Position numbers and translations under genes: made by a program
The notes under the pieces: model-generated
What the model was told of the DNA's origin: nothing
Seen by the model: the letters and a program-made list of their open reading frames with translations, nothing else
Databases searched by the model: none
In this document: in pieces, positions 1 through 7,833 of the stretch
Layout of the letters: each line of letters begins with the position of its first letter
Numbering within the stretch: position 1 is the stretch's first letter
From: Streptomyces sp. NBRC 110611
GTDB lineage: Bacteria > Actinomycetota > Actinomycetes > Streptomycetales > Streptomycetaceae
NCBI RefSeq assembly: GCF_001590865.1
Contig: NZ_BBUY01000015.1
Location: forward strand, 113,147-177,146
Direction of reading: 5' to 3'
Length of the DNA stretch: 64,000 nucleotides

Positions 1-1
1 G

Positions 2-1150
2 GCGCTCGACCTGCTGCACGACGACAGCACCTGGTCGAAGGACTCCCGGGAGTGGATGGCGACGGTCCCCGAGGACTCACCGGTCATGCCGATGCTGGGG
101 TGGCGCCCCAACGTCTTCTTCAACGACGGTCCGGCGCACGACCGCTACCGGGACGTCATCGTCGACAGCTTCAAGCTGGTCGAACCGCATGAGCTGCGCG
201 CGCGGGTGCACCACGCCGCGGACAGCCTGATCCAGCGGTTCGGCGCCCGGGGCGAGGCCGAGCTGATCGGGGAGTACGCGCGGCTTCTCCCGCTGCTGAT
301 GTTCAACAACCTCTTCGGGATGCCCGATTCCTACAGCGAACGGCTGGTCGCGGCCCTCGCCGGCATGCTGGAGGGCAACTCCCCCGAGGAGGCGGCCGCC
401 GCCAACGAGGCGTACACCAACTACATCATGGAGCTGGTCGGCTCGAAGAAGGCCGAGCGGGGCGCCGACCTGACCTCGTGGTACATGGACCACCCCAACG
501 GGCTGAGCGACGAGGAAGTGGTCCACCAGATCATCCTCACGATGGGCGCCGGCAACGAACCGCTCGCCAACCTCATCGGCAACGCGCTCTCCCGGATGCT
601 GTCCGACGACCGCTACTACAACACCCTCTCCGGCGGTGCGCTCACCGCGCAGGACGCGATCAACGAGGTGCTGTGGAACGACCCGCCGCTGACCAACTAC
701 TCCGCGCACTACCCGGTCCGTGACGTGTTCTTCCACGGCACCTGGGTGCGCAGAGGCCAGCTGGTGATGGTGTCGTACGCGGCCTGCAACAGCCAGTACG
801 ACACCGGCTCGCCGGCCGCGACCGGCTCGGGCGGCGGCTCGCACCTGGCGTGGGCGGCCGGCCCGCACGCCTGCCCGGTGCAGCGGCACGCCCTGCTGAT
901 CGCCACCACCGCGATCGAGCGGCTCACGGCCTGGCTGTCCGACATCGAACTCGCCGTGGACGCCTCCGAGCTGCGGTGGCGCAACGGCGCCTTCCACCGG
1001 GCGCTGACCTCGCTCCCGGCCCGGTTCACCCCCATCACCCCCGACCAGGCAGGAGCCACTCCATGGCACAACAGGGACAGCAGCAGCCCTACGTCATCGA
1101 CCCGGTCGGAACCGACATCCACGGAGAGGCAGCCCGCCTCCGCGCACTAG
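2..1150 (+). CDS. Cytochrome P450, CYP157-like, partial (5' end outside window)
   Basis: The reading frame is open from the first bases and the usual N-terminal third is missing, so the gene starts upstream. The heme-ligand loop is visible (AGPHACP, Cys codon at 872-874) and so is an I-helix region (GAGNEP). The K-helix ExxR motif found in nearly all P450s is replaced by E-V-L-W at 665-676. Loss of this arginine is known for the CYP157 family, whose members usually pair with a CYP154 gene at the end of Streptomyces conservons (kinase, roadblock, DUF742, GTPase, P450s). The next gene is CYP154-like and starts 88 bp before this one stops, which fits that arrangement. The conservon genes themselves would lie outside the window. 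A P450 is certain; the subfamily is inferred from the motif and the pairing. Confidence 0.85.
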   Translation, partial: ALDLLHDDSTWSKDSREWMATVPEDSPVMPMLGWRPNVFFNDGPAHDRYRDVIVDSFKLVEPHELRARVHHAADSLIQRFGARGEAELIGEYARLLPLLMFNNLFGMPDSYSERLVAALAGMLEGNSPEEAAAANEAYTNYIMELVGSKKAERGADLTSWYMDHPNGLSDEEVVHQIILTMGAGNEPLANLIGNALSRMLSDDRYYNTLSGGALTAQDAINEVLWNDPPLTNYSAHYPVRDVFFHGTWVRRGQLVMVSYAACNSQYDTGSPAATGSGGGSHLAWAAGPHACPVQRHALLIATTAIERLTAWLSDIELAVDASELRWRNGAFHRALTSLPARFTPITPDQAGATPWHNRDSSSPTSSTRSEPTSTERQPASAH

Positions 1151-2319
1151 GCCGGGTGGTGCGGGTCGAGCTGCCCGGCGGTATCGAGGCCTGGTCGGTC
1201 AACGAGCACACCCTCCTCAAGGAGCTGCTGACCGACGACCGGGTCTCCAAGAACCCCCGGGACCACTGGCCGGCCTGGCAGCGCGAGGACATCCGCAGCA
1301 GCTGGATCCAGTCGTGGGTCGGCGTCACCAACATGTTCACCGCGTACGGTCCCGATCACCGGCGGCTGCGCAAGCTGATCGCGCCGGCGTTCACGGCCCG
1401 CCGTACGGAAGCCATGCTGCCGCGCGTCGAACGCATCACCCACGCCCTGCTGGACGACCTGGCGAGCCGGCCGGCGGGCGAGGCGGTCGACCTCCGCGCG
1501 CACTTCGCGCACCCCCTCCCCATGCAGGTCATCTGCGAGCTCTTCGGCTTCCCCGAGGGCGCGCCGCGGGCCGAACTGGCCCGGCTGGTCGCGGCCATCA
1601 TGGACACCACCGCCACCCCGGAACAGGCCGCGGCCACCGGCGCCGGCGTCCACGCCCTGCTCTCCCAACTGGTCGGCAGCAAGCGCGAAGCGCCCGCCGA
1701 CGACCTCACCAGCCTGCTCGTCGCCGCCCGCGACGACGAGGGCAACGGGATGACCGAGCAGGAGCTCCTCGACACCCTGCTGCTGGTCCTCGGCGCCGGG
1801 CACGAGACCACCGTCGATCTGATCGGCAACGCCGTACACGCCCTGCTCACCCACCCCGAGCAGCTGGAGCTGGTGCGCTCCGGCCAGGTCGCGTGGAGCG
1901 ACGTCATCGAGGAGACCCTCCGCTGGGCCCCCAGCATCGCCAGTCTCCCGCTGCGCTTCGCGGTGGACGACATCGAGATCCCCGGCGGCCCCGTCATCCG
2001 CAAGGGCGACGCGATCCTCCCGGCGTACGCGGCCGCCGGCCGGGACCCGGAGTTCCACGGCGGCACCGCCGGCGACTACGACATCCGGCGCCCCCACCAG
2101 GAGCACCTCGCCTTCGGCCACGGCGTCCACCACTGCCTGGGCGCACCGCTGGCCCGTATGGAGGCCCGGATCGCCCTGCCGGCCCTGTTCGCCCGCTTCC
2201 CCGACCTCCGACTGGCCGTTCCCGCCGCCGAGTTGCGGCCCAATGACGGCTTCATCTCCGGCGGCCTGAGCAGCCTTCCGATCCACCTGAAGCCGGGCGG
2301 CGGGGCCGCCTCCGCCTGA
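1063..2319 (+). CDS. Cytochrome P450, CYP154-like
   Basis: This 418-residue protein is a full-length soluble bacterial P450 monooxygenase. It has the I-helix oxygen-binding motif (GAGHETT), the K-helix ExxR (EETLR) and the heme-binding loop FGHGVHHCLG with the cysteine ligand. The ATG at 1063 is preceded by AGGAG at 1051-1055 and lies inside the upstream P450 gene, so the two are overlapping and probably translationally coupled. Unlike its partner it keeps all catalytic motifs and should be active with a ferredoxin and reductase supplied from elsewhere. CYP154 enzymes hydroxylate macrolides, steroids or aromatic substrates; the substrate here cannot be read from sequence. It ends at a strong bidirectional hairpin. 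Confidence 0.93.
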   Translation: MAQQGQQQPYVIDPVGTDIHGEAARLRALGRVVRVELPGGIEAWSVNEHTLLKELLTDDRVSKNPRDHWPAWQREDIRSSWIQSWVGVTNMFTAYGPDHRRLRKLIAPAFTARRTEAMLPRVERITHALLDDLASRPAGEAVDLRAHFAHPLPMQVICELFGFPEGAPRAELARLVAAIMDTTATPEQAAATGAGVHALLSQLVGSKREAPADDLTSLLVAARDDEGNGMTEQELLDTLLLVLGAGHETTVDLIGNAVHALLTHPEQLELVRSGQVAWSDVIEETLRWAPSIASLPLRFAVDDIEIPGGPVIRKGDAILPAYAAAGRDPEFHGGTAGDYDIRRPHQEHLAFGHGVHHCLGAPLARMEARIALPALFARFPDLRLAVPAAELRPNDGFISGGLSSLPIHLKPGGGAASA

Positions 2320-2322
2320 CCC

Positions 2323-2359
2323 GCGGCCCGTACGCCGCTTATGACGGCGTACGGGCCGC
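2323..2359. terminator. Bidirectional terminator between P450 operon and TerB-like gene
   Basis: A perfect 15-bp inverted repeat (GCGGCCCGTACGCCG at 2323-2337 and its complement at 2345-2359) encloses a 7-nt loop. It lies between two convergent genes and includes the last codons of the minus-strand gene. No U-tract follows, as is common in high-GC actinobacteria. Confidence 0.75.
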
Positions 2360-3070
2360 CGCCAGCAGTCGGCTGGTGTCGGCGGGGCGGAGCATCAGGG
2401 CGCTGCCGACCGTGGCGAGGGTCTCGCGTTCGGCGGGGGTGTAGGAGCCGTCGGCGAGGGCGATGCGGGCGCCCTGGAGGAGGAGGGATTCACGGCCCGC
2501 GGGGGCGAGGTGCGGGGCGAGTGGCTCCAGGCACTCGTGGAGCTCTATGGCGAACGCGGTGTCGCAGAGGCCGGGGCCGGGCCGGCCGCCGCTGCCGGCG
2601 GATTCAGCGGTGTCGGCGGTCTCCGTGGCCTCAGTGGCCTCCGAGGTCTCGGCGGTGACGGCGGTGACCGCGGCGAGGAGGGTGAGGAGCTGCTCCTCGG
2701 AACAGTCCGCGAAGCCGGCCGCCCGGACGGCGCCGACCGCCGCGTCCCGGACCGCCCGGGAGGAGGTGCCGCCCGCGGCGAGCAGGGCGAGGGTGATGGT
2801 GTGGACGGCGTCCCGGAGCATCGCGGAGAAGCGGACGGTGGTGGGGTGGTCGAGGGTGTCCAGGCCGAAGTGGCCACGGCAGGCGGAGCATTCCACGACG
2901 GGGCCGGCGATGCCGCGGGAGAGCAGCGGAACACCGAGGACGGTGAGGCGGCGCCGGCCGCTGCGGCGGCGGTAGTTGCGGTCGCCGCCGCAGTCCGGGC
3001 AGAAGAACTCGCCGTCGGAGACGGTACGCCAGGACGTGCACACGCCCATCACACAGATCTTGCGCCCCAC
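2339..3070 (-). CDS. Zinc-ribbon and TerB-like domain protein
   Basis: This 243-residue cytoplasmic protein has an N-terminal zinc ribbon made of CPDCG (about residue 24) and CSAC (about residue 61). The rest is an alpha-helical TerB-like region, with the characteristic LADGSYTPAERETL stretch near the C-terminus that in TerB folds binds metal or mediates interactions. A low-complexity stretch rich in Thr, Glu and Ala separates the two. The GTG at 3070 is favoured because GGAGG sits 6 nt upstream; an in-frame ATG at 3049 is an alternative. TerB domains are linked to tellurite and stress complexes, but no other ter genes are nearby, so the specific role is unknown. Confidence 0.7.
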   Translation of the reverse strand: MGRKICVMGVCTSWRTVSDGEFFCPDCGGDRNYRRRSGRRRLTVLGVPLLSRGIAGPVVECSACRGHFGLDTLDHPTTVRFSAMLRDAVHTITLALLAAGGTSSRAVRDAAVGAVRAAGFADCSEEQLLTLLAAVTAVTAETSEATEATETADTAESAGSGGRPGPGLCDTAFAIELHECLEPLAPHLAPAGRESLLLQGARIALADGSYTPAERETLATVGSALMLRPADTSRLLAAARTPS

Positions 3071-3178
3071 ATCAGTCCTCCGTCACTCCCCCACAGCCCC
3101 ATCGCCCTATGAGACGTGATGTTAGCCACACCTTTGATGCGGCGTCAGCACCTCGTATCGGACAACCGATACCGCAGA

Positions 3179-3210
3179 GGGATCCGCCCTTCCGGAGAAG
3201 GACGGATCCC
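3179..3210 (-). terminator. leuA terminator
   Basis: GGGATCCG (3179-3186) pairs with CGGATCCC (3203-3210), and the stem continues inside with CCTTC/GAAGG around a 4-nt loop. It sits about 25 bp beyond the leuA stop codon on the minus strand. Confidence 0.7.
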
Positions 3211-3235
3211 CTGGCGCACGACGCGATAGGACGGC

Positions 3236-5014
3236 TCAGCGGCCCACGCGGTTGACGGCCGAGACGACGGCCTTGAGGGAGGCGCGGGTGGTGTTGGCGT
3301 CGATGCCGATGCCCCACAGCACCTTGCCGTCGATCGCGCACTCGATGTACGAGGCGGCCTGCGCGGAGGCGCCCTCGCTCATCGTGTGCTCCTGGTAGTC
3401 CAGCAGGCGTACGTCGATGCCGATGCCCTGCAGGGCGTCGAAGAACGCGGAGATCGGGCCGTTGCCGGAGCCGGTCAGGACAGTGTCCCGGCCGTCGACG
3501 ACCGCCTCGACCGTGAGCGCGTCGACGCCGTCCCGGTCCGTCGTGGTCTGCCCGTTCTTGACCTGGATCCGGCCCCACGGGTTGCCGGGGTTGGGCAGGT
3601 ACTCGTCCTGGAAGACGGACCAGATGGCGGCCGGGGTGACCTCGCCGCCCTCGGCGTCGGTCTTCTCCTGAATGATCCGGGAGAACTCGATCTGCATCCG
3701 GCGCGGCAGGTCCAGCTTGTGGTCGTTCTTCAGGACATAGGCGATACCGCCCTTGCCGGACTGCGAGTTGACGCGGATGACGGCCTCGTAGGAGCGGCCG
3801 ACGTCCTTGGGGTCGATGGGCAGGTACGGCACCGCCCACGCGATCTCGTCGACGGTCCTGCCCTGGGCGGCCGCGTCGGCCTCCATGGCGTCGAAGCCCT
3901 TCTTGATGGCGTCCTGGTGGGAGCCGGAGAAGGCGGTGTAGACCAGATCGCCCGCGTAGGGGTGGCGCGGGTGGATCTCCATCTGGTTGCAGTACTCGCT
4001 GGTGCGGCGGATCTCGTCGATCTGCGAGAAGTCGATCTGCGGGTCGACGCCCTGGGAGAAGAGGTTCATGCCCAGCGTCACCAGGTCGACGTTGCCGGTG
4101 CGCTCGCCCTGGCCGAACAGACAGCCCTCGATCCGGTCCGCGCCGGCCATGACGGCCAGCTCGGCCGCCGCCACCGCCGTACCGCGGTCGTTGTGCGGAT
4201 GGACGGAGAGGCAGATGTGCTCGCGGCGGGACAGGTTGCGGCTCATCCACTCGAAGCGGTCCGCGTGCGTGGACGGCGTCGAACGCTCCACCGTGGCGGG
4301 CAGGTTGAGGATGATCTCGCGCCCCTCCTCCGGCTGCCAGACGTCCATCACGCCCTCGCAGACCTCCAGCGCGAAGTCCAGCTCGGTGTCGGTGAAGATC
4401 TCGGGGCTGTACTGGTAGCCGAAGACCGTCTCGTCGCCCAGGATCTTCTCGGCGTACTCCACCACCAGCCGGGTGCCGTCCACCGCGATCTGCTTGACCT
4501 GGTCCCGCGAGCCGCGGAAGACCACCCGGCGGAAGACGGGGGCGGTGGCGTTGTACAGGTGGACGGTCGCACGGTGGGCGCCGACCAGCGACTCCACGGT
4601 CCGCTCGATGAGTTCCTCGCGGGCCTGCGTCAGCACGGAGATGGTGACGTCCTCCGGGATCGCGCCCTCTTCGATGATGGAACGGACGAACGCGAAGTCG
4701 GTCTCCCCGGAGGACGGGAACCCGACCTCGATCTCCTTGTAGCCCATGCGCACCAGCAGGTCGAACATCTCGCGCTTACGGGCCGGGGACATCGGGTCGA
4801 TCAGCGCCTGGTTGCCGTCGCGGAGGTCGGTGGACAGCCAGCGGGGGGCGGCCGTGATGCGGTTGTCCGGCCAGGTGCGGTCGGGGATCTCGACGGCCTC
4901 GTAGCGGCCGTACCGGTGGACCGGCATGCCGGAGGGCCGCTGGAGCTGCGTCGCGTTGGTGATCGGCGTGCGGCGGCCGACGGCGTTGGCTGCGGGGCTC
5001 GACGGGTTCGACAT
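3236..5014 (-). CDS. leuA: 2-isopropylmalate synthase
   Basis: LeuA condenses acetyl-CoA with 2-ketoisovalerate, the committed step of leucine synthesis. The 592-residue protein has the HMG-CoA-lyase-like TIM barrel with metal- and substrate-site motifs (STDLRDGNQ near the start, HPHNDRG in the middle, GCLFGQGERTGN), followed by a communicating region and a C-terminal LeuA dimer/allosteric domain expected to bind leucine. The ATG at 5014 gives the usual length and has an AGGAG about 11 nt upstream; an in-frame start 33 codons earlier would run through the leader region and lacks support. The gene is monocistronic, follows a Leu-rich leader peptide and ends before a clear hairpin, so both attenuation-type control and feedback inhibition are expected. 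Confidence 0.97.
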   Translation of the reverse strand: MSNPSSPAANAVGRRTPITNATQLQRPSGMPVHRYGRYEAVEIPDRTWPDNRITAAPRWLSTDLRDGNQALIDPMSPARKREMFDLLVRMGYKEIEVGFPSSGETDFAFVRSIIEEGAIPEDVTISVLTQAREELIERTVESLVGAHRATVHLYNATAPVFRRVVFRGSRDQVKQIAVDGTRLVVEYAEKILGDETVFGYQYSPEIFTDTELDFALEVCEGVMDVWQPEEGREIILNLPATVERSTPSTHADRFEWMSRNLSRREHICLSVHPHNDRGTAVAAAELAVMAGADRIEGCLFGQGERTGNVDLVTLGMNLFSQGVDPQIDFSQIDEIRRTSEYCNQMEIHPRHPYAGDLVYTAFSGSHQDAIKKGFDAMEADAAAQGRTVDEIAWAVPYLPIDPKDVGRSYEAVIRVNSQSGKGGIAYVLKNDHKLDLPRRMQIEFSRIIQEKTDAEGGEVTPAAIWSVFQDEYLPNPGNPWGRIQVKNGQTTTDRDGVDALTVEAVVDGRDTVLTGSGNGPISAFFDALQGIGIDVRLLDYQEHTMSEGASAQAASYIECAIDGKVLWGIGIDANTTRASLKAVVSAVNRVGR

Positions 5015-5137
5015 GGTGCGTGGGGCTCCTCGTATGTCCGCTGGGGAGGGACCCCCCTGCTCCGTGAGAGCTCGGGGGAGGCCGACAGCGCGAACGATCG
5101 CAACACCGGACACCGCGGGGAGGGGGTCGGCCGACGA
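5015..5137 (-). promoter_or_regulatory. leuA leader RNA (LEU-element region)
   Basis: This 123-nt untranslated stretch links the leader peptide stop to the leuA start. On the minus strand it holds a hairpin of CCCCC plus GCTC against GAGC plus GGGGG (5050-5083, with a small internal loop). Just after the leader stop, GACCCCC (5128-5122) could instead pair with GGGGGTC (5056-5050). No U-tract follows, so a simple terminator is unlikely. A conserved pseudoknot called the LEU element has been described at this position in actinobacterial leuA genes; I recall this and did not check it. The pairings are my reading. Confidence 0.6.
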
Positions 5138-5185
5138 CTACAGGCCCTCACCGCGGCAGCTAAGGAGAAGCAGCCCGAAACGCAT
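5138..5185 (-). CDS. leuA leader peptide (15 aa)
   Basis: A short frame reads M-R-F-G-L-L-L-L-S-C-R-G-E-G-L and stops 123 nt before leuA. Four consecutive leucine codons (CTG CTT CTC CTT), including rare CTT, are the signature of a leader whose translation stalls when Leu-tRNA is scarce. It is too short for normal gene calling, but Leu-rich leader peptides are known upstream of Streptomyces leuA. A weak promoter-like pair (TGACGT at 5260-5255, ACTGAT at 5237-5232, 17-nt spacing) lies upstream on the same strand. Confidence 0.8.
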   Translation of the reverse strand: MRFGLLLLSCRGEGL

Positions 5186-5345
5186 GATGCCGATCACCCT
5201 AGCCGAGGTACGTCCTGAGCGGCGGGTGTGTATCAGTATGCGGGACCGTGGTGGACGTCACGGGCTAAATGCGACGAACCACACATATTAAGGAATCTTC
5301 CCCGCAAGCAGTGACAGCGGCGCTACACAGTGCCACGGTTTTTCC

Positions 5346-6440
5346 ATGGACCTCAACTCCTCGGCCAAGCACACCTGCGCCCCCACGACGCCCGTGTTCT
5401 GCACGATCATCCCGCCGCACATCCTCAGCAAGCTCGCCGAGTCGGACGACCCCGCCCGGCACGAGCCCGCCCGCCGCACCCTGGAGCACGACCACCTCCG
5501 GCGCACCCGGCGCCGCGAGGTCTGCGCGGAAGCCCGTACGCCCGGCGAGGCCGCTACCGACGCCGACAAGCCCAACCGCACCATCTACGACGCCGAGCAC
5601 CAGGAGACCCTGCCCGGCACCAAGGTGCACTCCGAGTCCGACGGCCCCTCCCAGGACGGGTCCGTCAACCGCGCGCACGCCGGCCTCGGCGCCACCTTCG
5701 AGCTCTACCTCAAGGCCTACGGCCGGAAGTCGATCGACGGCGCCGGCCTGCCGCTCGATGCCACCGTCCACTACGGCGAGAAGTACAACAACGCCTTCTG
5801 GGACGGGGAGCGGATGGTCTTCGGCGACGGGGACGGCGACCTCTTCCTGGACTTCACCCTCCCCGTCGACGTCATCGGCCATGAGCTCACCCACGGCGTC
5901 ACCCAGTACACCGCCAACCTGGAGTACCAGGACCAGGCGGGCGCCCTGAACGAGTCGCTGTCCGATGTCTTCGGCTCGCTGATCAAGCAGTACGCCCTCG
6001 GCCAGACCGCCGACCAGGCCGACTGGCTGATCGGCGCCGATCTGCTCGGCCCGGGTGTCGACAAGGGCACGGCGCTGCGCTCCATGAAGGCCCCCGGCAC
6101 GGCGTACGACGACGACGTCCTCGGCAAGGACCCGCAGCCCGCCACCATGGAGGACTACGTCGACACCATGGACGACAACGGCGGGGTGCACATCAATTCC
6201 GGCATCCCCAACCACGCCTTCTACCTGTTCGCCAGCGACCTCGGCGGCAAGGCCTGGGAGCGCGCGGGCCAGATCTGGTACGACGTGCTGACCGGCGGCA
6301 AGCTGGCCAAGAACGCCAAGTTCACCGACTTCGCCAAGCTCACCGTCGCCGCCGCGCAGGCCCGCTTCGGCTCCGGTGACGAGCTGACGGCCGTGACGAA
6401 GGCCTGGAACCAGGTCGGTGTCGACCTCAAGGCCACGTAG
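5346..6440 (+). CDS. M4 (thermolysin) metalloprotease, protealysin type
   Basis: This 364-residue zinc protease carries HELTH at residues 179-183, the third ligand in NESLSD (Glu203) and the HINSGIPNHAFY region with the transition-state His. There is no signal peptide. The N-terminus instead contains FCTIIPPHIL (residues 18-27), the hallmark of the short protealysin-type propeptide, rather than the long FTP/PepSY propeptide of secreted thermolysins. The family cleaves on the N-terminal side of hydrophobic residues. The lack of an export signal suggests an intracellular enzyme or non-classical release. A strong hairpin follows, then a gene for an emfourin-like inhibitor, matching the protealysin/emfourin operons described in other bacteria. 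No promoter was firmly identified in 5186-5345. Confidence 0.93.
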   Translation: MDLNSSAKHTCAPTTPVFCTIIPPHILSKLAESDDPARHEPARRTLEHDHLRRTRRREVCAEARTPGEAATDADKPNRTIYDAEHQETLPGTKVHSESDGPSQDGSVNRAHAGLGATFELYLKAYGRKSIDGAGLPLDATVHYGEKYNNAFWDGERMVFGDGDGDLFLDFTLPVDVIGHELTHGVTQYTANLEYQDQAGALNESLSDVFGSLIKQYALGQTADQADWLIGADLLGPGVDKGTALRSMKAPGTAYDDDVLGKDPQPATMEDYVDTMDDNGGVHINSGIPNHAFYLFASDLGGKAWERAGQIWYDVLTGGKLAKNAKFTDFAKLTVAAAQARFGSGDELTAVTKAWNQVGVDLKAT

Positions 6441-6458
6441 CCGAGGGAGCCTGAGCGG

Positions 6459-6499
6459 GCGCGGGGCGGGGGCGGCCGGGAGGCGCTCCCGCCCCGCGC
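6459..6499 (+). terminator. Hairpin between M4 protease and inhibitor genes
   Basis: GCGCGGGGCGGG (6459-6470) pairs perfectly with CCCGCCCCGCGC (6488-6499) across a 17-nt loop. It sits 19 bp after the protease stop and 69 bp before the inhibitor start. It could end the protease message, or reduce or buffer read-through into the inhibitor. Confidence 0.65.
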
Positions 6500-6567
6500 A
6501 CGACTACCGTGGTCACACGGGGTAGGAGACCGTCGCAGAGCATCCGGCGACGTCGGAGGAGCCCGAT

Positions 6568-6834
6568 ATGCACATTCACGTCCACCGCACCGGCGGCTTC
6601 GCCGCCATCGACCGCCGCGCCGAGATCGACACCGCGGACCGCGAGGACTCCGGGGAGTGGCAGGCCCTCGCCGAACGGGCCGTCGCCGACGGCCACAGCG
6701 AACCCCCCGTCGGCGTCCCCGACGGCTTCAGCTACCAGATCACCGTCGACGGGCACACGGTGTACTGCTCCGACCCCCGCCTCACGGACGAGCAGCGGAC
6801 CTTGATCACCAGGGTCATGCGGGAGGGGGCCTAG
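6568..6834 (+). CDS. Emfourin-like protealysin inhibitor
   Basis: This 88-residue soluble protein is encoded directly downstream of the M4 protease. It begins MHIHVHRTGGFAAIDR, then has an acidic middle and a C-terminal segment (FSYQITVDG, then a YCSDPRLTDEQ stretch) typical of the emfourin family, slow tight-binding inhibitors of protealysin-like proteases first found beside such genes. The ATG has a strong GGAGGAG about 8 nt upstream. The likely role is to keep the signal-less protease inactive in the cytoplasm. The assignment rests on length, residue pattern and gene context; I could not run a profile search. It ends 12 bp from the convergent era gene. Confidence 0.8.
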   Translation: MHIHVHRTGGFAAIDRRAEIDTADREDSGEWQALAERAVADGHSEPPVGVPDGFSYQITVDGHTVYCSDPRLTDEQRTLITRVMREGA

Positions 6835-6846
6835 CCCCCGGAGGCC

Positions 6847-7785
6847 TCAGAAGCCGAGCTTGCGCAGCTGCTTGGGATCGCGCTGCCAGTCCTTGGCGAC
6901 CTTGACGTGCAGATCGAGGAAGACCGGCGTGCCGAGAAGCGCCTCGATGTGCTTACGGGACTTGGTGCCGACCTCCTTCAGGCGCTTGCCCTTGGGGCCG
7001 ATGATGATGCCCTTCTGGCTGGGGCGCTCGATGTAGACATTGGCGTGGATGTCGAGGAGCGGCTTGTCCGCCGGGCGGTCCGCGCGCGGCAGCATCTCCT
7101 CGACGACCACCGCGATCGAGTGCGGCAGCTCGTCGCGTACGCCCTCCAGCGCGGCCTCACGGATCAGCTCGGCGACCATGACCTGCTCGGGCTCATCGGT
7201 GAGGTCGCCCTCCGGATAGAGCGTCGGGCCCTCCGGGAGGAGCGGAACCAGCAGGTCGGAGAGGAGCGACACCTGCTTGTCGCCGACGGCCGAGACCGGA
7301 ATGATCTCCGCCCACTCGATGCCCAGCTCCTTGCCGAGCTGGTCGATGGCGAGCAGCTGGGTGGCCAGCGCCTTGGAGTCGACCAGGTCGGTCTTGGTGA
7401 CGATGGCGACCTTGGGCGTCTTCTTGATCCCGGCCAGTTCGGCGGCGATGTAGCGGTCGCCGGGGCCGATCTTCTGGTCGGCGGGCAGACAGAAGCCGAT
7501 GACGTCGACCTCGGCCCAGGTGGTCCGGACGACGTCGTTGAGCCGCTCGCCGAGCAGGGTGCGCGGCTTGTGCAGGCCCGGGGTGTCCACGAGGACCAGC
7601 TGCGCGTCGGGGCGGTGCACAATGCCGCGCACGGTGTGGCGGGTGGTCTGCGGCCGGTTGGAGGTGATGGCCACCTTCGTGCCGACGAGAGCGTTCGTCA
7701 GGGTGGACTTGCCCGCGTTGGGGCGGCCGACGAAACAGGCGAAGCCGGCGCGGTGCGGGGCGGAGGAGTCGGTACGAGCGCTCAT
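6847..7785 (-). CDS. era: GTPase Era
   Basis: Era is a GTP-binding protein that chaperones the 3' end of 16S rRNA during 30S maturation. The 312-residue protein has G1 (GRPNAGKS), the switch region around PQTTRH, G3 (DTPG), G4 (TKTD) and a C-terminal KH domain with GPKGKRL. The ATG at 7785 is preferred over one 3 codons upstream (7794), because it leaves normal spacing to GAGAG and matches the MS- start I recall for Streptomyces Era. The deaminase-like gene lies 48 bp upstream on the same strand. In relatives the order CBS protein, deaminase, era is contiguous; here two foreign-looking genes separate the first from the second. Confidence 0.97.
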   Translation of the reverse strand: MSARTDSSAPHRAGFACFVGRPNAGKSTLTNALVGTKVAITSNRPQTTRHTVRGIVHRPDAQLVLVDTPGLHKPRTLLGERLNDVVRTTWAEVDVIGFCLPADQKIGPGDRYIAAELAGIKKTPKVAIVTKTDLVDSKALATQLLAIDQLGKELGIEWAEIIPVSAVGDKQVSLLSDLLVPLLPEGPTLYPEGDLTDEPEQVMVAELIREAALEGVRDELPHSIAVVVEEMLPRADRPADKPLLDIHANVYIERPSQKGIIIGPKGKRLKEVGTKSRKHIEALLGTPVFLDLHVKVAKDWQRDPKQLRKLGF

Positions 7786-7833
7786 GGCGCCCATTCTCTC
7801 TGATCGCCGGGGCCGCGCCGACCATCGCAGGTC

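Noticed and set aside
1..2319. P450 pair as part of a biosynthetic gene cluster
   Set aside because: No polyketide, peptide or terpene genes follow; the pairing fits a conservon better.
3386..5218. A 610-codon plus-strand frame antisense to leuA
   Set aside because: Val/Asp/Leu/Gly-rich shadow of the leuA codons with no recognisable domain or ribosome site.
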